This document shows positions 1-6,616 of a stretch of 7,748 nt of DNA, one piece after another. Both the position numbers and the translations under genes were made by a program. Source of the DNA: Acidimicrobiia bacterium. GTDB lineage: Bacteria; Actinomycetota; Acidimicrobiia; IMCC26256. Where the stretch lies: positions 1 to 7,748 of the forward strand of contig JALRDW010000296.1 in NCBI GenBank assembly GCA_023262065.1, read 5' to 3'. Within the stretch, counting starts at the first letter, position 1, and each line of letters starts with the position of its first letter. The notes under the pieces were generated by a model. That model had not been told where the DNA came from. It searched no databases and saw only the letters and a list, made by a program, of their open reading frames with translations.

Positions 1-735
1 GATCGGCAGGCCGTGCCCGGGCAGCATCAGCTCGGCGCCGACCGACGCCATGCGCCGCAGGGCGACCGCCCACTCGGCGGGGTAGCGCTGCACCTTCTGG
101 GGGTTGCCGCAGTTGGGGGCGGCCCAGATGAACATGTCGCCGGTGCACAGCAGGCGGCGACCGGGCACGTGGACCCATGTGTGGTCGTCGGTCTCGCCGC
201 GGGCGTGGTGCAGTTCGAAACGCTCGCCACCGACGTGGAGGTCGAGGTGGTCGTGGTAGGTGACGTCGGGGTAGCGCCACTCCCGCGGCCACTCGAAGTC
301 CGGGAGTGAGAACTGCCGCCGGTTGATCGACTCGTTGTACCCGGCGGTCTCCACGTACCGATCGAACCGGGCCGCGATCGCCTCGTGACCCACCACCACC
401 GGAGCCGGTCGACCGGCCCGCTCGTTGTCCGCGTCGTGGCGTTCGACCCCGAACACGTGGTCCACGTGGCCGTGGGTGAAGACCACCGTGTGGGTGGGTG
501 CGGTCGACCATGCCCTCGTCGCCTCGTGCACCGGCCCGGCCATCTCGCGCCCGCTCGTGTCGATGACGACGAGCCCCTCGTCGGTCTCGATCACGGCCGA
601 GTTCGAGAAGGCGGCGACGAACGCGGTCCGGTCCGCCACCTCGGCGAGGCCGCCCCACAACGACATCGGGTGACCGAGGGTCCTCGGGGCGCGCCCCGCC
701 AGCATCTCCTCGGCCCGGTCCATGAGTTCGCTCAT
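1..735 (-). CDS. MBL-fold metallo-hydrolase, alkylsulfatase-like (partial, C-terminus off window)
   Basis: The 245 visible residues run without a stop to the left edge, so the C-terminus is missing. The metallo-beta-lactamase signature HGHVDH is at residues 88-93, after the strand THTVVFT. Further candidate metal ligands are E181 and H185 in GETDDHTW, D200 in CTGDMF and H241 in LPGHG. The usual third-ligand PGH motif is replaced by RGE, as in alkylsulfatase-type enzymes where a Glu binds zinc (family knowledge; the assignment here is inference). It is probably a cytoplasmic zinc hydrolase, since the N-terminus shows no signal peptide. The substrate cannot be told; a sulfate ester, lactone or thioester are all possible. 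The start is ATG at 733-735. An in-frame ATG at 721-723 (residue 5) is the alternative, and neither has a clear Shine-Dalgarno. The gene is divergent from the acyl-CoA synthetase gene across 103 bases. Confidence 0.82.
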   Translation of the reverse strand, partial: MSELMDRAEEMLAGRAPRTLGHPMSLWGGLAEVADRTAFVAAFSNSAVIETDEGLVVIDTSGREMAGPVHEATRAWSTAPTHTVVFTHGHVDHVFGVERHDADNERAGRPAPVVVGHEAIAARFDRYVETAGYNESINRRQFSLPDFEWPREWRYPDVTYHDHLDLHVGGERFELHHARGETDDHTWVHVPGRRLLCTGDMFIWAAPNCGNPQKVQRYPAEWAVALRRMASVGAELMLPGHGLPI

Positions 736-761
736 GGCCCGAGTCTGTCCGCTCGGCCGCT

Positions 762-794
762 GCCCGCGCCGCCGACCGGCCGCCGGGCGGCGGG
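762..794. repeat. GC-rich imperfect inverted repeat in the divergent intergenic region
   Basis: In the 103-base gap between the divergent genes, GCCCG and CCGCC at 762-773 (with two extra bases between them) can pair with GGCGGCGGGC at 785-794, leaving an 11-base loop. It could be an operator or a transcript hairpin. The whole gap is so GC-rich that it may equally be chance. No known operator (for example a KstR-type AAC-GTT palindrome) is visible in the gap. Confidence 0.2.
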
Positions 795-824
795 CGCGCA
801 TCCCGGGCGGGTTCGCCGCTGTCC

Positions 825-838
825 TAATGTCGCCCGCC
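825..838 (+). promoter_or_regulatory. Leaderless-type promoter of the acyl-CoA synthetase gene
   Basis: TAATGT at 825-830 fits the actinobacterial -10 consensus TAnnnT, and exactly 8 bases (CGCCCGCC) separate it from the ATG at 839. That spacing puts the transcription start at or next to the A of the ATG, so the mRNA would have no 5' leader. This agrees with the lack of a Shine-Dalgarno upstream. No convincing -35 box is seen. The same arrangement recurs before the cyclase gene at 2513-2526. Confidence 0.5.
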
Positions 839-2485
839 ATGGAGTTCAACTTCGCAGACATGTTCGAGGCCAACGTCGACGGGGTCGGTGGGCGCACCGC
901 ACTCGTCTTCGAGGACACCCGGCTCACCTTCACCGAGCTCGAGGCGCGGGTGAACCGCCTGGCCCACCACTTCCAGGCGGCCGGGGTCGCGGTCGGGGAC
1001 CACGTCGGCATCTACGCCTACAACGGGGTCGAGTGGGTCGAGTCGATGGCGGCGCTGTACAAGATCCGCGCGGTGCCGGTGAACATCAACTACCGGTACG
1101 TCGAGAGCGAACTGCGGTACCTGTTCGACAATGCCGACCTGCGGGCCGTCGTGATCCAGCGGGAGTTCGCGCCCCGGGTGGCGGCGATCATCGGGGACCT
1201 GCCGTTGCTGACCCACGTCGTGGTGTCGGAGGACGGGTCGGGGGCCGCGCTCGACGGACTGACGGGCCGCGCGGGCGTGACCGTCGTGGACTACGACGAG
1301 GCGAAGGCGAGCCAGTCGCCCGACCGTGACTTCGCGCCGCGCAGCGCCGACGACATCCACATGATCTACACGGGGGGCACCACCGGGATGCCGAAGGGCG
1401 TCATGTGGCGGCAGGAGGACATCTTCTACACACTCTGCGGCGGCATCGACGCCTACACCAACGAGAAGGTCGAGCGTCCGGAGGAGCTCAGCGAGAAGGC
1501 TCGGGCCGCCGCCGGACCGACCACCTTCTTCCCGATCGCCCCGCTCATGCACGGCGCCGGTCAGGTGAGCACGATCCGTGGGCTCATCCACGGCGACACC
1601 ACGGTGCTCGTCCGCAAGTTCGACGCCCGTGAGGCGTGGCGCATCTGTGACCGCGAGAAGGTGAACGTGCTCGGCATCACCGGCGACGCGATGGCCCGTC
1701 CGCTCGCCGACGCCCTGGAGGAGATGCACGAGGACCTGGATCTCTCGAGCCTGTTCTCGATCGGGTCGAGCGCGGCGATCTTCTCCCAGTCGATCAAGGA
1801 CCAGCTCATGGTCCGACTCCCGAACGTGCTCATCGTGGACTCGGTCGGTGCGACGGAGACCGGGATGAACGGCATCAAGATCGCCCAGCCCGGCGACCAG
1901 CCGAAGGGTGGTCCGGCGACCGTCGCCCCGTCGCGGGACTCGATCGTCATCGACGAGGACTTCCGGCAGGTGGAGCCGGGATCCGAGGTCGTCGGCCGCA
2001 TCGCGCGCACGGGCAACATCCCGCTCGGGTACTACAAGGACCCGGAGCGCACCGCCCAGGTGTTCCCGACGATCGACGGCGTCCGATACTCGGTGCCGGG
2101 CGACTTCGCCAAGGTCGAGGCCGACGGCAACATCACCCTCCTGGGACGAGGATCGATCGTCATCAACACCGGCGGCGAGAAGGTCTACCCGGAGGAGGTC
2201 GAGGGCGCGCTCAAGGGGCACCCCGAGGTCTTCGACGTGCTGGTCGTCGGCGTGCCCGACGAACGCTGGGGCGAGGCCGTCGCCGCGGTGGTCCAGCCCC
2301 GCGAGGGAACGACGCCCACCCTCGAGTCGCTCTCGGCGCACTGCCGGGAGCACGTGGCCGGCTACAAGGTGCCGAAGCGGCTCTACCTCGTCGACCAGAT
2401 CGTGCGGGCCCCGAGCGGGAAGCCGGACTACCCGTGGGCCAAGGAGTACGCGAAGGCCGCTGCGGCGGCCGAGGCCGGCGCCTGA
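839..2485 (+). CDS. fadD: Acyl-CoA synthetase (AMP-forming), FadD19-like
   Basis: This 548-residue ANL-superfamily ligase activates a carboxylic acid with ATP to an acyl-AMP and then to the CoA thioester. The ATP-binding loop YTGGTTGMPKG is at 177-187, followed by MWRQEDI. GATETG at 337-342 is the A5 motif, PGDF at 420-423 holds the ribose-binding Asp, GRG is at 436-438, and NTGGEKVYPEEVE at 443-455 follows the hinge. K528 in SGKPDY is the catalytic C-terminal Lys. The stretches RYVESELRYLFDN, GDAMARPL and SGKPDYPWAKE, and the overall length, match mycobacterial FadD19 as I remember it. FadD19 activates branched sterol side-chain acids, so sterol or other branched acids are the inferred substrates. 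The start is set at ATG 839, where the fold's N-terminus begins and a leaderless -10 is correctly spaced. In-frame ATGs at 722 and 827 would add low-complexity Arg/Pro-rich sequence. The enzyme is probably cytoplasmic. Confidence 0.93.
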   Translation: MEFNFADMFEANVDGVGGRTALVFEDTRLTFTELEARVNRLAHHFQAAGVAVGDHVGIYAYNGVEWVESMAALYKIRAVPVNINYRYVESELRYLFDNADLRAVVIQREFAPRVAAIIGDLPLLTHVVVSEDGSGAALDGLTGRAGVTVVDYDEAKASQSPDRDFAPRSADDIHMIYTGGTTGMPKGVMWRQEDIFYTLCGGIDAYTNEKVERPEELSEKARAAAGPTTFFPIAPLMHGAGQVSTIRGLIHGDTTVLVRKFDAREAWRICDREKVNVLGITGDAMARPLADALEEMHEDLDLSSLFSIGSSAAIFSQSIKDQLMVRLPNVLIVDSVGATETGMNGIKIAQPGDQPKGGPATVAPSRDSIVIDEDFRQVEPGSEVVGRIARTGNIPLGYYKDPERTAQVFPTIDGVRYSVPGDFAKVEADGNITLLGRGSIVINTGGEKVYPEEVEGALKGHPEVFDVLVVGVPDERWGEAVAAVVQPREGTTPTLESLSAHCREHVAGYKVPKRLYLVDQIVRAPSGKPDYPWAKEYAKAAAAAEAGA

Positions 2486-2512
2486 GCGGCCCGACCGGAC
2501 CGGGTGCGCGCC

Positions 2513-2526
2513 TAGGGTCGTCCGCC
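2513..2526 (+). promoter_or_regulatory. Leaderless-type promoter of the adenylyl cyclase gene
   Basis: TAGGGT at 2513-2518 is followed by the 8-base spacer CGTCCGCC and then the GTG start at 2527. Hexamer plus spacer match the element at 825-838 at 11 of 14 positions with identical spacing, which supports both. CCGACC at 2491-2496, 16 bases upstream, is a weak -35 candidate. It lies in the 41-base gap after the acyl-CoA synthetase stop, so the cyclase can be transcribed on its own as well as by read-through. Confidence 0.5.
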
Positions 2527-3630
2527 GTGGATGCCGCATCGTTCGAGGCCGCAGGTCTCTACGACCCCGAGGCCCCCGACGCGCGGGAGCGGCTCGCCCT
2601 CCTGCGCTGGCTCACCGAGCGCGGGTTCTCCACGGCCGAGATCGCGGAGGCCGACGCCGATCCCGGCATCTCGCTCGAGGCCCTCGCAGGGGCCCGGGCG
2701 ATCCGGCGCGGCGAGGTCCACAGCGCCCGGGAGGTCGCGGTGCTGCTCGGCGTCTCCGACGACGCCGTGGCGCACATGCTGCTGGCCTCCGGGTACGCCC
2801 AGGCGGATCCGGACGAACCGGTGCTCACCGAGGTCGACCTCGAGGCACTGCGCGCCTTCGTCGGAGCGGCGGAGGTCTTCGGACAGGAACCGGTCGAGCA
2901 GTTCGCCCGGGTCGTCGCCGCCGCCGCGGCCCGGGTGGCCGAGGCGGCGACGACGCTGTTCATCACGGAGATCGAACAGCCGCTCATCGAGGATGAGGCG
3001 AGCCCCATCGTCCTCGCACAGGCCAACCTCGCGGCCTCGCTGTCCCTCGACACGGTGCCGACGGTCATGGAGGCGCTGCTGCGCAGTCAGGTGCAGGCGG
3101 CCAACCGTCGGGCCCGGCTGGCCCGGCAGGACGGCGACGAGGCGATGGTGGCCATCGGCTTCATCGACCTCGTCGGGTTCACGCCGTTGTCCCGCCGCCT
3201 CGACGACGCCGAACTGTCCGAGGTGCTCGACGGCTTCGAGGGTCGTGCGTCGGACATCGCGACGCAGCACGACGGCCGGGTGGTGAAGCACATCGGTGAC
3301 GAGGTGATGTTCGTCGCGGTCGACCCGAACGCGGCCTGTGAGATCGCACTCGAACTCGTCGACGCGGTGCGTGATCTCGGTCGTGGCGTCCGCCCGCGCG
3401 GGGCCGTCGCGTTCGGGCCGGTGCTCCAGCGGGGCGGCGACTACTACGGCCCCACGGTCAACCTCGCTTCGCGGGTCGCCGAGCTCGCCGTGCCCTACGA
3501 GATCCTGGCCACCGCCGAGCTGGTGGAGAGCGCCGAGCACTGGAGCCTCGACTTCAGTCCGGCCGGTCGCCGCATGCTCAAGGGGTTCGACGAGCCGGTC
3601 ACCCTGTGGGAGTTGGCCCGCCGCGACTGA
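2527..3630 (+). CDS. Class III adenylyl cyclase with N-terminal regulatory domain (Rv2212/Rv1264-like)
   Basis: The 367-residue protein makes cAMP from ATP, probably as a soluble homodimer with no membrane segment. Residues about 1-200 form an Ala/Leu-rich helical regulatory region. It has a helix-turn-helix-like stretch around 66-90 (SAREVAVLLGVSDDAV) and then the DEPVLTEVDLEALR block typical of the mycobacterial adenylate cyclase regulatory domain. The cyclase domain spans about 205-367 and keeps all six key residues: metal-binding D214 (FIDLVGFT) and D258, adenine-selecting K254 (VKHIGDE) and D305 (GGDYYGPTVN), and transition-state N312 and R316. The Lys/Asp pair indicates ATP rather than GTP, and activity is expected. 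The start is GTG 2527, where homology begins and a leaderless -10 is correctly placed; an upstream ATG at 2434 overlaps the previous gene and reads as Gly/Arg-rich filler. Mycobacterial relatives are reported to respond to fatty acids or pH. Sensing of lipids here is inference from the neighbouring acyl-CoA synthetase. Confidence 0.9.
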   Translation: MDAASFEAAGLYDPEAPDARERLALLRWLTERGFSTAEIAEADADPGISLEALAGARAIRRGEVHSAREVAVLLGVSDDAVAHMLLASGYAQADPDEPVLTEVDLEALRAFVGAAEVFGQEPVEQFARVVAAAAARVAEAATTLFITEIEQPLIEDEASPIVLAQANLAASLSLDTVPTVMEALLRSQVQAANRRARLARQDGDEAMVAIGFIDLVGFTPLSRRLDDAELSEVLDGFEGRASDIATQHDGRVVKHIGDEVMFVAVDPNAACEIALELVDAVRDLGRGVRPRGAVAFGPVLQRGGDYYGPTVNLASRVAELAVPYEILATAELVESAEHWSLDFSPAGRRMLKGFDEPVTLWELARRD

Positions 3631-3640
3631 TCGTCGGCGG
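3618..3640. terminator. Hairpin at the convergent junction, candidate bidirectional terminator
   Basis: The left arm 3618-3626 (CCGCCGCGA) pairs with 3631-3640 (TCGTCGGCGG). This gives nine base pairs with one bulged T at 3634 and a four-base loop CTGA, so the cyclase stop codon sits in the loop. The hairpin also begins directly after the racemase stop codon read on the other strand. Neither side carries a T-run, so it is not a textbook intrinsic terminator. U-tract-free hairpins are a common form proposed for high-GC actinobacteria. Confidence 0.4.
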
Positions 3641-4795
3641 TCAGGCGATGACCCGGTCCGCGAGGAGGCGCTCGACCTCCTCGGGTGCGAGGCCCCAGTC
3701 GGTGAGGATCGTGCGCGTGTCGTGCCCGGGGGGCACCGGTGTGCGCTCGATCGCGCCCGGGGTCCGACTGAAGCGGGGAGCCGGAGCGGGCTGCGGCGCG
3801 CCCTCCACCTCGACGAAGGTCCCCCGGGCCACGTTGTGAGGGTGCGCCCGGGCCTCGCCCATCGTGAGCACGGGCGCGAAGCACACCTCATGGCCCGCGA
3901 AGAACTCGACCCACGCATCGCGGGTGCGGGTGCGGAAGATCGCGGCGAGTGCGTCCTTCCACTCGCTCCAGCGGCTCTGATCCATCTGCGTGGCCGGATC
4001 GAGTTCGAGCCCCAACGGAGCCATGAGACGGACGAACTCCGTGTAGAACTTCGGCTCGTAGGCGGCGATCGAGATCCACCGACCATCGGCGGTCTCGTAC
4101 ACGCCGTAGAAGTGGGCCCCACCGTCGAGCATGTTCGTGCCCCGCTCATCGGACCAGAACCCCATCGCGCTCATGCCGACGAACGTGCTCATCAGCATCG
4201 CGGAGCCGTCGACCATCGCGGCGTCGACGACCTGTCCGACGCCGGAGGTCGCGCGCTCGACGATGGCGGCGAGCACCCCGAACGCGAGGAGGAGGCCCCC
4301 GCCGCCGAAGTCGCCGATGAGGTTGATGGGCGGAACCGGCGGGCCGCCGGCCGGACCGATGTGGGCGAGCACCCCGGCGAGCGCGATGTAGTTGATGTCG
4401 TGGCCGGGCTCGGAGGCGAGGGGCCCGTCCTGACCCCAGCCGGTCATGCGGCCGTAGACGACCCGCGGGTTGCGCCCTGCCACCGCCGCCGGCCCGACGC
4501 CGAGGCGCTCGGCCACGCCGGGTCGGAACCCCTCGAGCAGCACGTCGGCCGACTCGCAGAGACGCAGCACCGTCTCGGCCGCCTCGGGGTGCTTGAGATC
4601 GATCCCGGCGGACCGGCGGTTGCGGTCGAGGCTCGCGAACGGGGAGGCCGGGAAGACCGCAGAGCCCCGTTCGACGTCGGTGGCGCGGTCGAGGCGCAGC
4701 ACTTCGGCGCCGAGGTCGGCGAGGGCCATCCCCGCGAACTGCAGCGGCCCGATGTTCGGCAGTTCGATGACCCGGATGCCGGCGAGCGGTCCCAT
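3641..4795 (-). CDS. mcr: Alpha-methylacyl-CoA racemase (CaiB/BaiF CoA-transferase family)
   Basis: The 384-residue protein interconverts the (2R) and (2S) forms of 2-methylacyl-CoA esters, so that beta-oxidation enzymes specific for one form can continue. It belongs to family III CoA transferases, and the sequence follows mycobacterial Mcr closely throughout. Shared stretches include GIRVIEL near the N-terminus, RNRRSAGIDLK, LLEGFRPGVAERLG, MTGWGQDGP, GHDINYIAL, INLIGDFGGGG, VDAAMVDGSAML, NMLDGG and PAPRFSRT. The catalytic His and Asp are H132 and D162, with the same 30-residue spacing as H126 and D156 of Mcr. E247 (YEPKFY) falls where E241 of Mcr would be, so the triad is complete. The start is ATG 4793-4795, preceded by a strong AGGAGGT. 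It is the last gene of the minus-strand operon, 16 bases after the paralog array. Likely substrates are sterol side-chain or pristanoyl-type CoA esters (inference). A true CoA transferase is the less likely alternative. Confidence 0.92.
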   Translation of the reverse strand: MGPLAGIRVIELPNIGPLQFAGMALADLGAEVLRLDRATDVERGSAVFPASPFASLDRNRRSAGIDLKHPEAAETVLRLCESADVLLEGFRPGVAERLGVGPAAVAGRNPRVVYGRMTGWGQDGPLASEPGHDINYIALAGVLAHIGPAGGPPVPPINLIGDFGGGGLLLAFGVLAAIVERATSGVGQVVDAAMVDGSAMLMSTFVGMSAMGFWSDERGTNMLDGGAHFYGVYETADGRWISIAAYEPKFYTEFVRLMAPLGLELDPATQMDQSRWSEWKDALAAIFRTRTRDAWVEFFAGHEVCFAPVLTMGEARAHPHNVARGTFVEVEGAPQPAPAPRFSRTPGAIERTPVPPGHDTRTILTDWGLAPEEVERLLADRVIA

Positions 4796-4799
4796 GCGG

Positions 4800-4806
4800 A
4801 CCTCCT
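4800..4806 (-). promoter_or_regulatory. Strong Shine-Dalgarno for the racemase gene
   Basis: AGGAGGT on the minus strand lies four bases before the ATG at 4795, inside the 16-base gap after the preceding gene. It fixes the racemase start. It contrasts with the weak or absent ribosome sites at the other starts in the window, so this last operon gene is set up for independent, efficient initiation. Confidence 0.75.
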
Positions 4807-4811
4807 GGTTC

Positions 4812-5720
4812 TCAGACGTCGAGCTTGAACGCACGCACCGCGTTCTCGCGGAGGAACTTCGGCCAGACGTGGTCACGGAACCCCACGTGCGGGAGCTCGG
4901 AGAAGATGCGCTCGTAGGACAACCCGGCCGGGAAGTAGCCGGAGAAGATGATCCTGTCGGCACCCCGCGTGTTCGCGTACTCGACGATCTCGCGCGGGTA
5001 GTACTTCGGAGCGAACGCGGTCGTCGAGTAGTAGAGGTTCGGCCACTTCAGCATGAGCTTCACGGCGAGATCGGCCCACGGTTCCGCCCCGTGGCGCATC
5101 ACGAAGGTGAGTTCGGGGAAGAACCAGCAGACCTCGTCGACGAGCGCGACGTCCTGGCAGGCGAAGGGGATGCGGGGGCCGGGTACGCCCACGGTCGAGC
5201 AGAAGGCGATGCCGAGCTCCACGCACTTGGCGTACACGGGGTACCACTTCTTGTCGTCGAGCGGAACCTGCGGGGTGAGGCCGGCGGGGAACGCGCCCAC
5301 GGCCTTGAGTCCGAACTCCTCGTGGAACCGCACGATGCGCCGGACGGCCTCCATGCCCTCGTTCGGGTCGACGTTGATCTGGGCCGAGAAGCGGTCGGGA
5401 TGGTCCCGGAACGCCCGCGCTGCGGCCTCGTCGTCCACGTTGATGATGGCGTGGGTGATCCCGACCGCGTCGAGCTCGGCGAGGAGCATGTCGACCGGGT
5501 CGGTCATGTCGTCGGCCTCCCACGTGGGTGGCTCCTTGAACATGTACCCGGCGGGGAACTCGAGGCCGCCGCGGCCCTCCTTCGACTCGGCATCCAGCGT
5601 GCCGCGGCGGATGAAGGAGTAGAACTCGAACATCTCCTCACGTGACTTCGGTACGCCGACCGCGGTGTCGACGACCCCGCCGGCGAGCCCGTCCCGGAAC
5701 CCCTCGTTCACCCCGCTCAC
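4812..5720 (-). CDS. Amidohydrolase-2-like protein, paralog A
   Basis: The 302-residue protein of amidohydrolase-2 type (TIM-barrel fold; metal-dependent hydrolases and decarboxylases such as ACMSD) is the last of four paralogs. Shared motifs are PAGYMFKEPP at 56-65, VDPNEGMEAVRR, FPAGLTPQVP at 144-153, YAKCVELG, PGPRIPF, DEVCWFFPEL at 195-204, VMRHGAEPW at 207-215, TAFAPKYYP at 234-242, NTRGADRI and FRDHVWPKFLREN. The expected HxH after VVD is replaced (VVDTAVG, 16-22). The strand-5 His is T176 and the strand-8 Asp is Y262; only H210 of the usual metal ligands remains. The reaction is unknown, and hydrolysis cannot be assumed. The start is GTG 5718-5720, whose GTGA overlaps the stop of paralog B by four bases. 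GTG at 5709-5711 is an alternative and ribosome sites are weak. It is followed after 16 bases by the racemase gene, suggesting a shared pathway. Confidence 0.85.
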   Translation of the reverse strand: MSGVNEGFRDGLAGGVVDTAVGVPKSREEMFEFYSFIRRGTLDAESKEGRGGLEFPAGYMFKEPPTWEADDMTDPVDMLLAELDAVGITHAIINVDDEAAARAFRDHPDRFSAQINVDPNEGMEAVRRIVRFHEEFGLKAVGAFPAGLTPQVPLDDKKWYPVYAKCVELGIAFCSTVGVPGPRIPFACQDVALVDEVCWFFPELTFVMRHGAEPWADLAVKLMLKWPNLYYSTTAFAPKYYPREIVEYANTRGADRIIFSGYFPAGLSYERIFSELPHVGFRDHVWPKFLRENAVRAFKLDV

Positions 5721-6616
5721 GCGAGCGCGGCCTCGATGCCGAGTACGCGGGCGGCGTTCTCGCGGAGGAACTTCGGCCAGACGTGGTCCCGGAAGGCGAC
5801 GTCCGGCATCTCGGAGAAGATGCGCTCGAGCGACAGTCCCATCGGGTAGTAGCCGGCGTACATGATCTTGTCCGCCCCACGGGTGTTGGCGTAGTCGATG
5901 ATCGCCCGGGGGTAGTGCTTCGGGGCGAAGGCCGAGGTGGAGTAGTACAGGTTCGGCCACTTCAGCATCAGTTTGACCGCGAGGTCCTCCCACGGTTCGG
6001 CGCCGTGGCGCATCACGAACTTCAGTTCCGGGAAGAACCAGCACACCTCGTCGATGTGGGCCACATCCTGGCAGGCGAAGGGCACCCGCGGTCCCGGGAT
6101 CCCGGCGTTCACGAAGATCGGGATGTCGAGTTCCACGCACTTGGCGTACAGCGGGTACATCTTCCGGTCGTTGATCGGGACCTGCGGGGTCAGCCCCGCC
6201 GGGAACACCTGGGCCGAGCGGGCGCCGTACTCGTGGTAGGCCCGCTCGAGGTGTCGGACGCCGTCCATGCCCGTGTTCGGATCGACGGAGCATCCGCCGA
6301 CGAACCGGTCCGGGTGCTGGGCCAGTGCCTCGCGGGCGACCGGGTTCGTGCCGACGTTGAGCAGGGCCCAGCGCACGTTGAAGGTGTCCATCTCGGCGAC
6401 GAGGAGGGCGACGGGGTCGTCGATCGCGTCGAAGTCGGGGACGTCCTTGAACATGTACTGGGCGGGGAACGAGAACTGCTCGCGGGCCTCCTTGTCGAGG
6501 ATCTGGCTGGCGAAGCGGTCGTAGTGCTCGCGCTTGCGCTGCTCGGCGGTCGCCGGGATGCCGATCATCGTGTCGACGACGCCGCCGCGCCAGGCTTCGA
6601 AGTAGGCGTCAGACAT
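5717..6616 (-). CDS. Amidohydrolase-2-like protein, paralog B
   Basis: The 299-residue paralog has the same layout: GGVVDTMIGIP at 11-21, PAQYMFKDVP at 51-60, VDPNTGMDGVR, FPAGLTPQVP at 138-147, YAKCVELD, GIPGPRVPF, DEVCWFFPEL at 189-198, VMRHGAEPW at 201-209, SAFAPKHYP at 228-236 and NTRGADKI. The HxH motif is absent, the strand-5 His is N170 and the strand-8 Asp is Y256; H204 is kept. The middle and C-terminal parts are very close to paralogs C and D, while the first 110 or so residues, with a charged stretch EQRKREHYDRF at 25-35, differ. That divergence probably sets ligand preference (inference). The ATG at 6614-6616 overlaps the end of paralog C by eight bases with no good Shine-Dalgarno at the right distance, so translational coupling is likely. 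The C-terminus has a short Ala-rich tail (GIEAALA) unlike its sisters, which end in LDV or LDE. Confidence 0.87.
   Translation of the reverse strand: MSDAYFEAWRGGVVDTMIGIPATAEQRKREHYDRFASQILDKEAREQFSFPAQYMFKDVPDFDAIDDPVALLVAEMDTFNVRWALLNVGTNPVAREALAQHPDRFVGGCSVDPNTGMDGVRHLERAYHEYGARSAQVFPAGLTPQVPINDRKMYPLYAKCVELDIPIFVNAGIPGPRVPFACQDVAHIDEVCWFFPELKFVMRHGAEPWEDLAVKLMLKWPNLYYSTSAFAPKHYPRAIIDYANTRGADKIMYAGYYPMGLSLERIFSEMPDVAFRDHVWPKFLRENAARVLGIEAALA

Noticed and set aside
736..838. KstR-type operator (AAC-GTT palindrome) expected if the locus were in a sterol regulon
   Set aside because: No such palindrome is visible in this gap. The operon promoter on the minus strand is outside the window, so regulation there cannot be judged.
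385..1329. Open frame on the plus strand across the divergent promoter region
   Set aside because: It is antisense to the MBL gene and then out of frame with the acyl-CoA synthetase, and it reads as Arg/Gly/Pro-rich low-complexity sequence.
824..2539. Very long open frame on the minus strand opposite the acyl-CoA synthetase gene
   Set aside because: It is rich in Arg, Val, Asp and His with no recognisable motif and exactly shadows a well-supported gene. In such GC-rich DNA stops are rare in the antisense frames.
2512..4149. Long minus-strand open frame spanning the cyclase gene and part of the racemase gene
   Set aside because: It crosses a convergent gene boundary and has no protein motif. 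Both underlying genes have full catalytic residue sets in their own frames.
3338..4828. Long plus-strand open frame opposite the racemase gene
   Set aside because: It is a composition-driven shadow of the racemase, with no domain signature and a biased Arg/Gly/Val/Asp content.
4812..6293. Extended reading of paralog A as a 493-residue protein
   Set aside because: The extra N-terminal part is paralog B read in a wrong frame. The homologous N-terminus (GGVVDT) and the coupled GTG at 5718-5720 define the real start.
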